Below, piece by piece: positions 15,801-29,500 of a stretch of 64,000 nucleotides of DNA. A program made the translations under genes and the position numbers. How positions within the stretch are numbered: the first letter of the stretch is position 1; each line of letters starts with the position of its first letter. The notes beneath the pieces were generated by a model. It saw only the letters and a list, made by a program, of their open reading frames with translations, made no database searches and was not told the origin of the DNA. This stretch comes from Tubulanus polymorphus (lineage: Eukaryota; Nemertea; Palaeonemertea; Tubulaniformes; Tubulanidae): assembly GCF_964204645.1 (NCBI RefSeq), contig NC_134025.1, positions 4,593,001 to 4,657,000 of the forward strand. Direction: 5' to 3'.

Positions 15801-18800
15801 AATTGTATTTGTATGTGTCATGAATACAGGGATATGACATTTATTATTTCAGTATAATGACTTGGAGTTTCTCTGGTGATTGTCATAATATTTCAATCTT
15901 GTTTCCAGCCAGTGGATGAATTTGATGAACTCACGTCAAGCGATGACGGTTCTGTTGTTGAATCAATACCAGAATCTCACACATCACAGGCACCGGTGCA
16001 AGATTCATTAGCTCAAGCTATTGTTGTCAAAGTACGTGATAAGATTCTTTATAGCTTTCTATCTACTCATATGCACCGCTTGCCACATCAGGTCTTTGCT
16101 TCACACAGAAGTCTAAGTCTAACTTACTTCACACCGATTAAGCTAATCTATATATGGTTTGTTCAAATGCTTTGCTTGAATTTATTGCGTAGTATAGCAC
16201 TAATGAAGTTGTGGCACTACACTACATCCATCAGTTGAACGCTTAATTATTACATTACTGAGGAACCATAAAAGACAATATTGATTATATGTCAAAACGA
16301 TAGATACCGTGTTGTAAGATGCAATATTACCTGTTGATTTGAACTGATTTTCATTGCCAGAAAAAAACAATCTTAAGTCAACGTTTCATTTTTCCAGTAG
16401 TCAAATATTTGCTTAGGTCGAATATTAGTCGAACGAATGAGAATGTGGGTAATAATGTCGCTGATAAATGTTTGATTGGTAAAAGTCATTTATTAGCGTA
16501 ACATGTATTGATTAGTTCATTGGAATATTAGTTCGTGACATCAAGTGCTATGAAATATCACTTCAGCAATTTGTAAAATCATCCGGCGAATACTGAACTC
16601 GGACTAAACAACTATTTGTTTTACATTAGAAATCATTTGTATTCTATTTGAATATCAGAAATAAGAGAAGTAAATTTGTTTATGCTTAATAAATAGTGAT
16701 TAGCGGTGAAAGATAAATGAAATGCAAATATGTCGCTAAGTACAGTACATATACTTTTATGCAAGTATCACTTGCCTGTTGCCTGTAATAAACACAATGT
16801 ATTTAAGAAATTTCGCATCGCCAGTTTTCCGATACCTACCCACTACTGTCAAGTACTGGCAGCATTTCAAGTCTTAAGCTGACACTATTCTCATTAAGTA
16901 CTTCATGATGTAGGTTTCGTTTCAAATTAAAAGCTGTAATGGAAATAGCTACAAAAATAAGCTTTGTTCTGATGACTGTCAACTTACTGATACCGACGAC
17001 TGTCAACTTACTGATACCGTCAGACTAGATGAGATTAAAAAAATATTTTGATCTCATCCCGATGTTGTTCAAGCTGTTCTTAGAATTTTCAAATGATTAG
17101 AAAGATTTTTATAACATCTTGATGAAAATTCTTTGAACACTCTTCATGTGCTTCTTTGTTGCATATGACAGTTAGCTTAATCAAATCAGTCCCTGAGACT
17201 TGATAAGCTATATTTCTTCTGTAGATAATCAATGATTACAATGAAGCTGAAGATGCTAAGATTGCGAAGATAAAAGAGGAAGAAGCGATTAGAGAGCTCG
17301 AAGAATTGGCTCTGTTTTCACAAGAAATTCAGTCGCATGTACAGATAACGAAGCCAGTTGTGAAAGAAGTCATTGAGGAAGTCAATTCGGATGATGAAAA
17401 AGACTCAGCTGAAGAAGAGGAAATTGTACCATTAAGCGTAGAACGGGAACAATACATGAGGACCCCGACTGAATTTTTCGACAAAAATGAAATTGTTTCA
17501 AATAATTATAACCAAGAACCACCAAGTCCAAATTTCGGTCCTCATCCAAATTTCGTACAAACACAATTATTAGGGAAATCGTCACCATTGCCGAGTTTCG
17601 AGCCGTCTCCGTTAGGATATGATGAAATTGATTTCGATAATTTTTCGTCGTTGAAGTTTGGCACATCAGATATCAACGGAGAGGAGCATTTGGGAGATAA
17701 TGGTGACGAAGATATTGATGGTGAATTCAAGGCAAATAATTGGTTGTTAAAAGGCACAATGGGAGATGAGGAATATAAAATGGATACGTCCTCATCTGGA
17801 TTTAAGATAACTATGCCACAGTTCAGTCATCGAGCTTCTCCCATGGTTGGAAACAGGTTTGTATTGAACTTCAAGGCTATTCAGATGAATTGCTTTGAAA
17901 CTGTGTCTTTCTAAGAAGAATGTATCTTAATTTTCTAGAGAAGTGGATGAACTTTCGGATTTGACAAGTGTTGGTGCAGATGATTTGACCGACGATGATG
18001 AAGGTGGTGATAATGATACCGTAGCCAGTTTATCGAGTGTTGAAGAATTAGAAGAAGAAACAGAGCACTGCGACAAAAATCTGCGGAAATCTGCAGAATT
18101 ACCGGTCACTTCTTCAGAGTCGAATTCTAGTCAAACAGTTGATATGGATGTAAAAAATGACAATGTAAATATAGATGATGATAATAGTGTGTCTGCCGGT
18201 GTTGAAAGGACTGAAAATAAAACTGCATTCGATGAAAAAACAGGTGTATTAAACAACGTGATTATAAAAGCTGTGGAGAATGTTGTTGTAAGTCAGGACG
18301 TTTGTACCGATCCTGTGTTCGATCGTTTGCCGGTAGATATAAGCGTTCCTGAGGGAGAGATGATGAGATTTTCTTGCCAAGTTTCCGGAACTTCTCCGAT
18401 TGGTAGGTGGTTTAAATGAATTAGCTATTGAGTTACCAAGAGATATCAAATTAAATGGTGAAAGCCTTTTTTGTTTCAAATTGAGTGGTAGGTTTCAGAT
18501 TTTGTCAGAATACTCCTACGTACACAGTTCTTGATATCATTCCTGCCTGCATGCAACATAGTGTGCTTCAAATGCTATCATATCAGATTATCTTGCTTGA
18601 AAGAATGTAATAAAATCTAGATTTTCTAGTTCCTAATGCAAAATCCGCTTAATCTGAAGTCAGTGTAACTAAAATGTGAATTCAGATAGAACAAAATGTT
18701 ATCTAAGCCAATGATTAGGTTACAGTGGTGTTGGAACTATAGCGACTGCTGTGGTGAAAGCTGTGGCAATAATTTACAGAATGACGTTTTTTTTTCTATC

Positions 18801-21800
18801 TTCCAATGGACCTTAGGGTTATCTACTAAGAATGGACTGTATTGTAATTTATTTGAACTTATATGATATTTGATGCTGTATATTTAAAACTGGTTTTACA
18901 GACGTTTTTTGGTATCGAGATGGGGGAAAAGATATTGATCAGCTAGAAGACAATGATAAATACGATATCTATAGACATGGCAATGATTTTTATTTGGATG
19001 TGTATGATACCTGCGAGAAAGATGCTGGTGGCTATCTTTGTATTGGAATCAATGAACAAGGCCAATGTAGTCACACAGTACAAGGCAGAGTCACTGGTAA
19101 GGAAAATAGGTTGATGAATACCTGTAGTATGTTGCATATTCTATAACAATACCAGTACATAATTTAATTGCACAAGAATTTTCTATTGCTTTGACATACT
19201 AGTGCATGCATGATGTTAATTGTTCCAGCTAATCTACTGGATAAACATAAACCTGAATTCATCAAATCCCTTGAAGATGTTGAAGTCATCGAAGGTCAAA
19301 CTGCAAAATTTTTTGTCAAAGTCAAGGGATATCCGATTGCCAAAGTAACTTGGTACAAGGATGGTAAAAAGATCAAAGCTAATGATGAAAAGTTTAAGAT
19401 GATCAAAATAGGAAATCGGCATCATGAATTAGTGATTAGCTGTGCAATGATTGAAGAAGATGCAGAGTATGCGGTCATTGCCAGTAATGTGGTAGGCAAG
19501 GCTAAAACTTATGCCCAATTGATTGTGGAACCAGCTCCTCAACAACAAGCAGGTGTTGTAAAAGGCTTTCATATATAATTTCCTTCATGATAGTTTCATA
19601 TTTGAATGGTTTTTCATAAGATTTCTTATTTGACATTGCAGAATCGCCTAAGAGGCCCATGTCTTTGCCTATTGCATCATCCACCCTCAATTCTAGTACG
19701 AGTGAAGTCAACAAATTAGACAGTTTATCGTACAAGGTTACCAAGACACGAAGCAATGTAACAAACACCGCAGAAAATGTGCTGACATCTGCTCAAAAGG
19801 TTTCTGTTTATCTTATGCATATATTTGTAGATCTGTAGATTTTTCTGGTACATGTGATTTTAAATGTGATTTACTTCTATTAGATTTCGGACATTGATCG
19901 AGACCTTGATGAAATGGAAAATCGATTGGATAATATGGAGACAAATGTTATGTCTACTAATGCTGTACTAAAGAATAATCGTTATTTAGATGACGATGAT
20001 GACAGTATTGAAGACATTTTAGCGAGATATACTGAGAAGGTACAATGCATAACATAATAGCAGAAATTTGTCAATGAATTCTTTGTCTCGCTGATTTTTC
20101 ACAATAACTGTGATTGCGATATTTTCAGAAAAAGGCTGCTGCAAACATTCGAGCGGTTACATCAACAGCAATGGATGTACTCGCTGATGCTGAACCAACA
20201 ACAGTGAAAGAAACACCGAGATTTAGTACTCCAGTCGTTCAAGCTATAATAAAATCTGATAAAACGAATGTATCAACAGGGCAATATAACTTGAATCAAG
20301 TAAATTCAAACAATAATTATATCACTGAAGATACAACTGCTGATGAAAATGAAGTTCAGTTAACAAATTATCGCAGTGTTTCCTCTTCACCGCCACCTAT
20401 TCCTGCTTTGAATGAAAATCCCACCACTTCACTTCAACCTGAATCTGTCACTGAATCACAATATTCCCAACCGCTGTCGATTGAAATTGACAATGCTGCA
20501 TACCACAAGCCACAAGAACAACGCTTAAAACCAAATGTTCATAAATTGGCGCCAAACATTCCGAGCAATGACAACGATGGGGATATGCTGATAGATTGTG
20601 GTCTGAAACGTGTTGATTCAAAACGGTATAAACGTGACTACCACATCAACAGAGCAGCAGTCGCTGAAAAGAAGAATTCTAATATTAATCCTCCACCGCC
20701 GCACCAACAAGATACAAATGAAGTTGTGAAGAATGTTACTGAGAAATTGGAAAATTTTGTCTGTGAAACAGAAGATGAGGTAAAAATTACTTATGCAAAA
20801 ATTTTATTGTTAGAAATATGTGGAATGTGCAATTAGCTACATTTACATGTACAGTAGTTAAAACGAATTTACCTTCTAAGTAATGAATATTGTAAAAATT
20901 ATATGCATGAAAATTTTCAGCCAAGTCAAGCAGCGGTATCATCTCCAGCAGCATGTGAGGAGGATGAAAATCAGAAATATGTAATTTTTTATGAAGTATT
21001 TTTTATTTGAGGAAATGGTGAAGGATTTGTCAGTGCTTTTCGTTTACCAGTACCCGTTTACCAGTACCAAAAAATTATTTGTCTCGACCTTATGTCAACT
21101 GATGAAAGCTCTTGGAGCAAATGCTAAAAAAACGTTTCATCATAATTTCTTGGTACTGGATCTCTGTAGCCGGATTTGGGCCTTTGGCTTAAGAATTAAA
21201 CGATCAGTTATTTAAAAGAACCTAACGATGTAGAAAAATGATTTAACTCTCCAATAATTTGATTTTGTGAGGATTTGATTGATTGTCTGACACTAGTATA
21301 GTTGTATCATGAATTGTTTCGTAACGCTGCTTCAATCAGTTAACATGATATCCCTATTTTAATTGGAATGCAAATGTCAGTAATGATTACACTGAGCCGA
21401 TATTTAAATGGTTTTTTCATTCAGACAAAATAAAGACTAATCATTCATTTTATATTTTTCAGGTATATATGGTTGCCGGTGATATGTTTTCATTGGAAGA
21501 AAAAATAAAGAAATTAGAATCGAAGATCAATGATGTTGGTGACGACACGTCTCCTGAGGTGATTGCTGCTCTTGAGGAAGAGGTTGCGCGAGCAGTCGCT
21601 CAGGTTTCACAGAGTGAAAAACGGGTATGCCCCTTAATCAGACATAGATTGATAATTAATCGATGATTACTTTGATTCATTTCATTAATTGTTTTGAAAA
21701 TGATGTATTGATGATTACCAGATTACACCTCTTCTCAGTCAATTCGCAGGCCTCCCATCTTCTATTTACCACGTATTATGATAGCTTACTACTGCTTTAT

Positions 21801-24028
21801 TTTACACCCCATCATTTGAATGATGTTTATAAGTTCTCCAATCATTGGATCCCGGAACTCTGACATTCTTGAATATTGAAATCTTCTGCCAAATTTGTAT
21901 GATTATGCTCATTTTGACTGCAGGTGGCCCACATAGAAAGTCATGTTGGTGATCTGAACAATATTGTTTCAAACCCAGCATTTCAGTCGCAGTATTCATT
22001 CAACTCCGAGGCTGACTCGGTTGCAGACTCTGGCCTGTCTACCGGTGCAACAACTCCTGTTGATTTGATGTCCCCGAGATCAAGTTTGGAGCAGTCATCA
22101 CCTATTTCCTATCCATCAAGCGTTAATGAAGAAAATGTACCTTTACCATCTGTCAAGCGACTTTCGGCTATATTCGATAGTGCTCCCGCACTTCCCTCTC
22201 CAAAATCAGCTCATTGCAAACGTGTAAGTTTAAGATAAACCGATTGTTACCTAAATCAAGTCCAATCGCGATGATTATTCAGTGATTGGCCATTGGTAAT
22301 CAGTTTGTGGAAATTCTTTTATTTCTGCTGTGAAATGATTAGTATATCTTAGTAGATCAATTTCATAATTTTGAGCCCAGAAATATATGTATGCCAATCT
22401 GCAGTAATGGCTTGTATCGTCAAATTAGGTAACTCATGATCCCATACTGTAATTGGTGAGTAGAAGAACTCAAAATTGGCACGGGCAAGCATGAATTCCT
22501 GGCTCATAATCATAGGGTTGTGTATTTATTACAAACACAACTTTTACCTGGATTTTTTATCCATGGTTTCTACGTCATGTGAATGTGATAGATAGATGAC
22601 TCCTCTACATTCCTCTGGCATGCTTATATCATACTTATATGGCAGCGTTCACATAGCATGTACGATTTCAAGATGTACATACATGTACATTGTGGACGAG
22701 ACATATCCTCAATACGACAAAAACTGCCTGATGCGAAACTAAATTACCATTTCATGTATCACAACGCTCTCACCCTACTTCCTAATTAAAGAAATTGATA
22801 TCCTTGCGTCGGTGAAATGGCGGTTGCATCTTATAGATAATTTTTTCAATGTGTACCTGTTATTATTAGGCTATTGAAGTCTGATGTTATGATGTCCACA
22901 CTGCGGTTGGATGGGGATGTTCAGTCAAGTACAGATGGAGGGGGGTTTGAAATGTGGAAGAATTGGCCATACATGTACATACTATTTGAACGCTCCCTAT
23001 CAGTAGAGAATCCCTTAAGCTAAAAATTTCAATTTTTTCGCATAGTTTTCACATGTGTACTGCAGGTAAGTTTAATTAAAGTATTTTTGTCTTTGTTGTC
23101 ACACGATACATTTTTCATGTAGAGTACATATTACCTCCTGCACAATGTACCAGTACTAGTTTTGTAGGCTGCAACCTCTTCAAAGATCAGTTCAAGATAC
23201 CTAATGCAGATAGATATTTCTTATTTGTGCATCTCACCTTATCTTTTGCTTCAGATTTCTTGTGAGTTGGTGGTCTATTATTGTCATCCTTATGAGTAAT
23301 GTGTGGAATATGAATGACTTTTGGACCTATGCATATTTTTTGCCATTTAATTCTGCTTTTTTGACATAATCTCTTACATTGAGATGAAAATACCACTTAC
23401 TTAGTCCTACTCGGACATAGTTAAACTTGTCCTTTGTGAACATTATTGAAATTAAACAGTATCAAGTTATGGTCCAGATATTCCATTGGTCGTATGGTAA
23501 TTGGCTACTCTTGCGTATTTAGATGGATGTAGTTGTACATTCTGCTTGATTTATTGACAGGTAATGAGCTTAACAGCTCGTACACCAATTCTGCTGCCAT
23601 CAAGTAGTCCTGGAAGTCCAGTCGTGCGTCGAAACCACCTGAAACCAGATACAGCTCGACAGCGTCCAAAATCAGATAACTACGAAACCCTCAGTCCGGC
23701 ATCATCGGCCAATGAGAGAAAACGTTCATCTCTGCATTCAGCGATAAAGAAAGAAGCCTCTCCGCGATCACTGCTCAGTCAAAATCCTCGTACATTTTCA
23801 TTACCAGCTACTCCGACCAATTCGCATATCGTGTATCAGTCTCCGAAGCCTTTATTACCATCACCTCAGAGTCCTACTACAGATAACGCTAAACTAAAAG
23901 GTCAAAGAAGTGGTAACATACTTGCCAGAGCTGCATTCTGGGATTCACGAATTAATGAATGTGTTACATCGGACCATGACATTCAGTCATTCCCTGTAAT
24001 GGATGATGAAAATGTAGACTTGTTGTGA
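3889..24028 (+). CDS. Slac2/melanophilin/MyRIP-like Rab27 effector with two Ig domains (1634 aa, 20 coding exons)
   Basis: Rab27-binding effector expected to tether vesicles to actin motors. Coding exons: 3889-3998, 7292-7513, 8591-8694, 8800-8919 (or 8913), 12069-12401, 13136-13276, 15508-15594, 15665-15759, 15909-16031, 17225-17856, 17939-18402, 18902-19096, 19229-19552, 19642-19799, 19884-20039, 20129-20779, 20921-20980, 21463-21624, 21924-22223, 23561-24028; phases agree throughout. Residues 1-36 match the first helix of the Slac2 Rab-binding domain (MGRKLDLSHLSEEE, ILQVIQRDF). Residues 64-107 form a FYVE-type zinc finger with CxxC pairs at 64/67, 81/84, 89/92 and 104/107. SCDWFY at 117-122 resembles the (S/T)(G/L)xW second Rab27-binding motif. 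The middle is acidic and low-complexity with coiled-coil segments. Two I-set Ig domains follow (about 788-876 and 880-975). Residues 1326-1400 (VYMVAGDMFSLEEKI onward) resemble the C-terminal helical segment of MyRIP/melanophilin. Vertebrate Slac2 proteins are shorter and, to my knowledge, lack Ig domains. Myosin- and actin-binding regions are inferred by family only. Confidence 0.85.
7707..7744 (+). repeat. (ATTC)n microsatellite
   Basis: About nine tandem ATTC units inside the second coding intron of the Slac2/MyRIP-like gene. Simple sequence repeat with no sign of function. Confidence 0.95.
16974..17021 (+). repeat. 24-bp tandem duplication in an intron
   Basis: Two adjacent copies of a 24-base unit beginning GACTGTCAACTTACTGATAC, almost identical, lie in the intron before the exon at 17225. 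This looks like a recent local duplication. Confidence 0.85.
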
Positions 24029-24856
24029 TTTCAGTATGTACACAATACACAAAGTTTTGCATTTCTAGATCAATTACCTTTGCATTGTTTAGTATTAAAG
24101 ATAAGGTATTGAAAATTTGTATATTTTGATATAGATGATAACCTTCCTTTCGTCCATTGAATTTAGGGTGAATTGAAAAATAGTTTCTTGATTTTGAGAA
24201 AAAATTGTCATTTGAAAGTTCGAAACAACACAATTCACTTACTATAGGATTATCATTCATTTCTTGTAGCATTTTATTTTTTATAAACTATAGGACAGAA
24301 TTTGATTATTATGACTAACATAGATGTAAATATACATTGTTTATTTCCTTTATATTTATTAATGAGAGTATATATTTATTTGAATATATTGCGGATGCTT
24401 GATTAGAAATACTAGTTACATCCAATGATTTCAAAAATCATGATCAATAATAATGGCAAATTATAATATTTTGGATGAATCTGCCTGGGAACTACTTAAC
24501 TGATGATAATGTATAATATAATGTGTAATATATAAAGTATTTATGTTGACTTTGAATATGTTCTTTGATCTATAAATGTGGGAGATTTACTGTAAACTAT
24601 TTCACAATTTGAAGTGAATGAATGTGATATACAGATAAGTAAGTCAAATGGTGCATCAAACTTAGAATCCTAATGCAAATTTCTATATACCAGTAAGGAG
24701 AATAAAAGAAATTAATATCTTATCATGCTAGGGGATTTTATTTGGGTTCTAAGAAAGTCAAGTGATGAGCAATGCAATCAAATTGTTTAAATGTTATGTA
24801 GTAGGAGCCTACATTGATTGTTATACATGTTTGAGACAGTTTGTGATTGTTTGTGC

Positions 24857-24862
24857 AATAAA
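24857..24862 (+). terminator. Polyadenylation signal of the Slac2/MyRIP-like gene
   Basis: AATAAA, followed at once by further AATAAA-like hexamers and a T/G-rich tract (TTTTTTGTTTGTTTG near 24887). It lies about 830 bases after the stop codon at 24026-24028, and the intervening sequence is A/T-rich and non-coding like a 3' UTR. Confidence 0.5.
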
Positions 24863-24880
24863 ATAAATGTGAATAAACCT

Positions 24881-26007
24881 TCGGAGATTTTTTGTTTGTT
24901 TGTTAAGTTGGCTTTACGTCGCTGGATCTTGGTTTCCCAAAACTAACCCTATTGGATTATTCATTTAACCTACGACGTTATTATATTATTCGATACTGCA
25001 ATTAGTTTAGTCTCTCATCGACAATGTGAAATACTAATCATATTCAAAAGTTCGTGGACGCCAGCAAATTCATCCGGATTCACCCGTGGCTACTTCATTA
25101 TGAACAATCGGCCTTTGGTAAGCGATTATGTGTCCGGGCCCGCGTCATCGAAATAGAATGACCTCTGGTTAGCGACCCTATTACAGGTGGCAGCACCTTA
25201 CGGCATATCTTGTGATAATTATTACGACAGCCATATTTTTACGCTGATGTGTCCTTCATTTCTTGCGTAGCTTACACCACTTCGTATTATTATTTCGCCA
25301 ACGATTTAGAACCGATCTGGTTTTCTCGTCCGCAGAGGAAATAGAATAAATTAGAACATTTTGGTAAGTTGAAAGTTGGAATATCTATCTATGATGCCGA
25401 TGGGTCTAGAGCGACAGTAGATGAGACAATCCATCCTGGTCTGGATTTGTGCCGTGGTTTGGGTAGTCGAATTTTTCCCATTTAATCAATCATTTATGCC
25501 TCATCACTGAGGCTACGTAAAAAAGGGAATGAGAATGGGACTGGATGATTATTACTGATCCCTATATTTTCCTCCAATCCCCTCTATTTACTTCCACAAT
25601 GCTTTTTGTTGTCAACTTGCATAAACACACTTGTCATCATGACATTTGCCGTTAGTTTTGTTATCATTCAGTAAATTATACTGCAGCTTTCGCCGCTTCA
25701 GTTCCAACACCAAAAATGACTCCATTTTTCACTTGTAACACCGTAGTTCGTTTGACAAAACTGCGTGTCATTTTTATATCTGAAATTTAATCATACCAAA
25801 ATAGATTTGATAGTCCAAACGATATAATTAACAAATGCAAAATGTCATAAGGTCAGTGTATTTATCAGAAACATGTTTTCAAACCGAGATATTGCAGTTT
25901 AAACGCAGAAAAAGAATCGACCAAATTTTGGTGAAGCAATATTCTGGGTGGGTGGTTTAGGTGATGAGTCTTGCTGTGGCACTCCAGGAATGGGTGAATA
26001 TATATAG
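24881..26007. other. Intergenic region between the Slac2-like gene and TMBIM6
   Basis: No reading frame of note. The stretch is somewhat richer in G/C between 24.9 and 25.5 kb than its surroundings. A donor-like GTAAGT at 25364 could end a non-coding first exon of TMBIM6, whose first coding exon opens after an acceptor at about 26508. That first-exon assignment is a guess from signal and position. Confidence 0.35.
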
Positions 26008-26429
26008 GGTCCTCCTTATTACCGAGATGACGTATTTTACCGAGATGAACCGAGATGACATGATATATAACATATTTATTTATTCCTTATCGATTTTAAC
26101 ACTTGAAATGATGTTATATCAGTAATAAATACCTTCTAGAGTCATATTTTGCATATTTTTCCGGATATTTTGTAAAAAAAAATTTGACTTCAAATACGTA
26201 ATCTCGGTTAACAAATAAAATTTCATTGAATTTGATTGATCGACGATCCCATCTCGGTAAAGTTAAAAGTTATTTTTCTACAAAAATATCTGACAAAATA
26301 TGACTCCAGCAGGCATTTATTACTGATATAATATGATATATCAAGTGTTAAAATCGATAAGGAATAAATAAATATATTATATTTCATGTCATCTTGGTAA
26401 AATACGTCATCTCGGTATTAAGGATGACC
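26008..26429. repeat. Foldback (inverted-repeat) element, MITE-like
   Basis: Two arms of about 155 bases are inverted copies of one another. Left arm 26008-26165 opens with CCTTATTACCGAGATGACG; right arm 26275-26429 ends with its near-exact complement. The arms share the run TTTATTTATTCCTTATCG. The short unit ACCGAGATGA recurs three times in the left arm. TATA-rich flanks give no clear target-site duplication. There is no coding capacity. It ends about 110 bases before the TMBIM6 start codon, so it may sit in the 5' intron or promoter of that gene. Confidence 0.85.
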
Positions 26430-26538
26430 GCTTATATATTGAATGCAATTTTTGAGTTATTTATTTACACACCAACTCATTGCTGTTATTCTTTACTCTT
26501 TTTGTAGCGAAAGAAGGTTTCTTGCAAACAACATCAAG

Positions 26539-29500
26539 ATGCAGAGAACTGAACACATTGATAGCTATGCAGCATTCTTCAAATTTGACAGATTGTAAGT
26601 ACGCTACAAGTCAATGCACCTATATATGGTCACATTAACAATTTAGGTTTACATTTGTTCCTGTTGGGCCTGGGCTTATTAAGATCCTAAAAGGCTGAAT
26701 ACCCGGGCCCGGTTTTATAGGCTGGTATTAACTTTAACCCGGGGCTTAACTCAATTCATTTTCAATTGAGTTAATCCCCGAGTTTAAGTTAACACCAAAC
26801 TATAAAACCGGGCCCTGATGTTTATGCCTTAATCCTACAGACATCTAATCTAATTTACTACTAACCGGTAACTCTACTTATTTGCTTCCTTTCCTCCATT
26901 TACATAGGCCCTACAGCCCTAACCTCTTAATTAAATGATAATGATTCCATTAAACTTTGAATATATGGAGCGCATGCCATTCGATTCAATGTTGTTAAAA
27001 TCCTAATCCAGAAGAGCTGTGGTTGTTATTTTCATTTCAATTGATGTTCGAATGCTCCAGAATTGTGACACTAGTGATAACATATAGGCCTAGAAGAGTG
27101 AAAGGTGTTGATTTTAATATTATAGATTTAATCATTATATTGTTATCGATGTAATTTTGCCTGTGAATTTTAATTATTGCTTAGTGCGTTAGGCGTAGTG
27201 CACCCGGGGCAAAAAATGTTGCGCGAAAAATAATTCGTGTTTATCTCCTCAAATTCATCAGCATAAAGAACAAATGCAACATCGATTTCACCCGCCTAAA
27301 ATATATGTCTCAAGCTTTAATGATACGTGACTGAGGTTCGGGGAGCATTAGCTTTAATAGAACTATTCCATACAACAAAGTGATTATTGCTCATGGCCAA
27401 ATTACATATAATATGGTAGAGTCAGCAGTCACGGGTGGTTAACACCTACTGTGAACATAATCCTGGATCAATGTGTTAATATATATGCTTCAATTTTATA
27501 TAATACACTACTTTGTTAGCCTGCTACCCCACCTCTCTGCAGCTACTACTGTATTCATGCGTTGATGAATTGATGAATTTGTCTCTGGTGGAATAATGTT
27601 ATTCACCTTGTGTGACAATGATATTATGTTGAATTCCTTGATTCATTCTTATGAAAACTTACTTCTCTAAATCTGTATAGCCTAAATGACATAAGTAGGC
27701 CTATGTGTGCGTTTAAAATGAATTTTTATAACCAAGTATAAATATGAATAGACGATACATTATGATATATATGAATCATTCCGAATTTGAATTAAGACCC
27801 ACTCATATTTAATCGGAATTTGAAAGGTACAATAATTGATTTATACAAGGCTTACACTATACATATTACAGCAGTTCATTTCGAATCTAACATATTCTAG
27901 TATTTTTTTTTTTAGGGAAAAACCTGTCCGCGTTCACTTGAAGAATGTCTACAGTTGTTTGGCCATTGCCATGTTATCGGCCGCTGTTGGGGGCTATGTT
28001 CACCTATTCACCAGAATGTTTGAGGTAAAAATTTATTTTTCATGCAATACAATGAACAAAAGAAACTGGAATAACTTGTTTTGAAATGTGCTTTCGGAAG
28101 TTATAGTGTAAAATCACTGGCATAGAAATGTCGATCCTTTGAAACTGAGAAATGTTTGCTAGAAATCCTTCATCGATTATTGGATTTAATTTTTGGTCTT
28201 AATTTTCCATGTGTAAAAAGATAGATATAACTTCAATACTTTATCTGCCCAGATAATCTATTAAATTGACAGGTGTTTTATGCTACATGTAGCGCAATGT
28301 AATTTTGAATTCCTCCATTGTTATTGAAATACATGTAATGGGGAAACGATGAGAAACAAGAAAATTAACTTTAATAAATTATTTGACGCCTGCGAAAAAA
28401 TGTAGAATTTCTGGGAGAAGCTAATGTTGAATTGCAAATTTGAAATCGAAGTTTCAACAGGTCTAATTTAAAAAAAATTGTCAACTTGTGACCGACTTCG
28501 ATTTACTTTTGCCTCTAAGCTGGTCTGCAACTTCATTGCCTCCATGGTTGAAGAAAGAGTTCTTTGGATGTTTGCTTCCTCATGACGTTGAGCATATCGT
28601 GTAGCCAGCCGGCCCGGTCCTGGGGCCCGGTTTGGTTGTCACTCGATATCCTAGACTTGAGTCTGGGTTGAAGTAGACATTGTCATTTAAAGAACTTATT
28701 CATATGTTATTCTGTATGAATTAACCGTGTGTCTTGTATTTTGTATTTTCTTATTTTAAGATTTGTAAGTTTTTTAAATTTTATCCCGGAATTTCAATGT
28801 AATAAGGATCAATAAAGTATTGAATTGAATTGTCACCTTATAAACATGCCATCAATGGACGCGGAGCCGTATATGACAGCTATGCTATTGTAAATTGCTA
28901 ATCTCATGAAACTTGCATACCCCTTATATCCAACATATTTTCTAAAACATTTGAATATTGAAATTATATGTTAACACGTTTTTATATAGACCGCTTGTAG
29001 CCGCCGATGAAATTCACGCCGGCCCTACTCAGATCGTAGATAGCTTCGTCATTCCACTAGCATCCCCATGTCAGGGTCTGACTTTTATATCAGACTTCCA
29101 AATCGTGTATACATCCGCCATTTAACCGAATAATCCGATTTACTTATCATTTCTATTTATGCCTGCCGCTCCTGATATAATCATACATCCTTTACTATTA
29201 CAATACGTCTTCTCATGATATTCAATGCAATATAACATTTCGACGTTCAAATAGACGTCATTATATAATCAAAGGGAGCCATTCTACATCTTTATCAATA
29301 ATATTTTGTCAAATAGCTTGTATGTGTACACATAAACCTGTGACGTTTTGCACATCGATTTACGGTTGTCGTTTGTAAAATGACGCTGAATGGTTAACAT
29401 TGTTTAGGTTTCATAATGGTAACGTTTTATAAGGCGTCAAAAAATATAGTTATTTCTGTTTATTTCAGGGAGGTATATTGTCTTGTTTGGCCTCAATTGG

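Noticed and set aside
17382-17757. Minus-strand frames opposite the large Slac2-like exon
   Set aside because: Shadow frames; the plus strand carries the phase-consistent coding exon.
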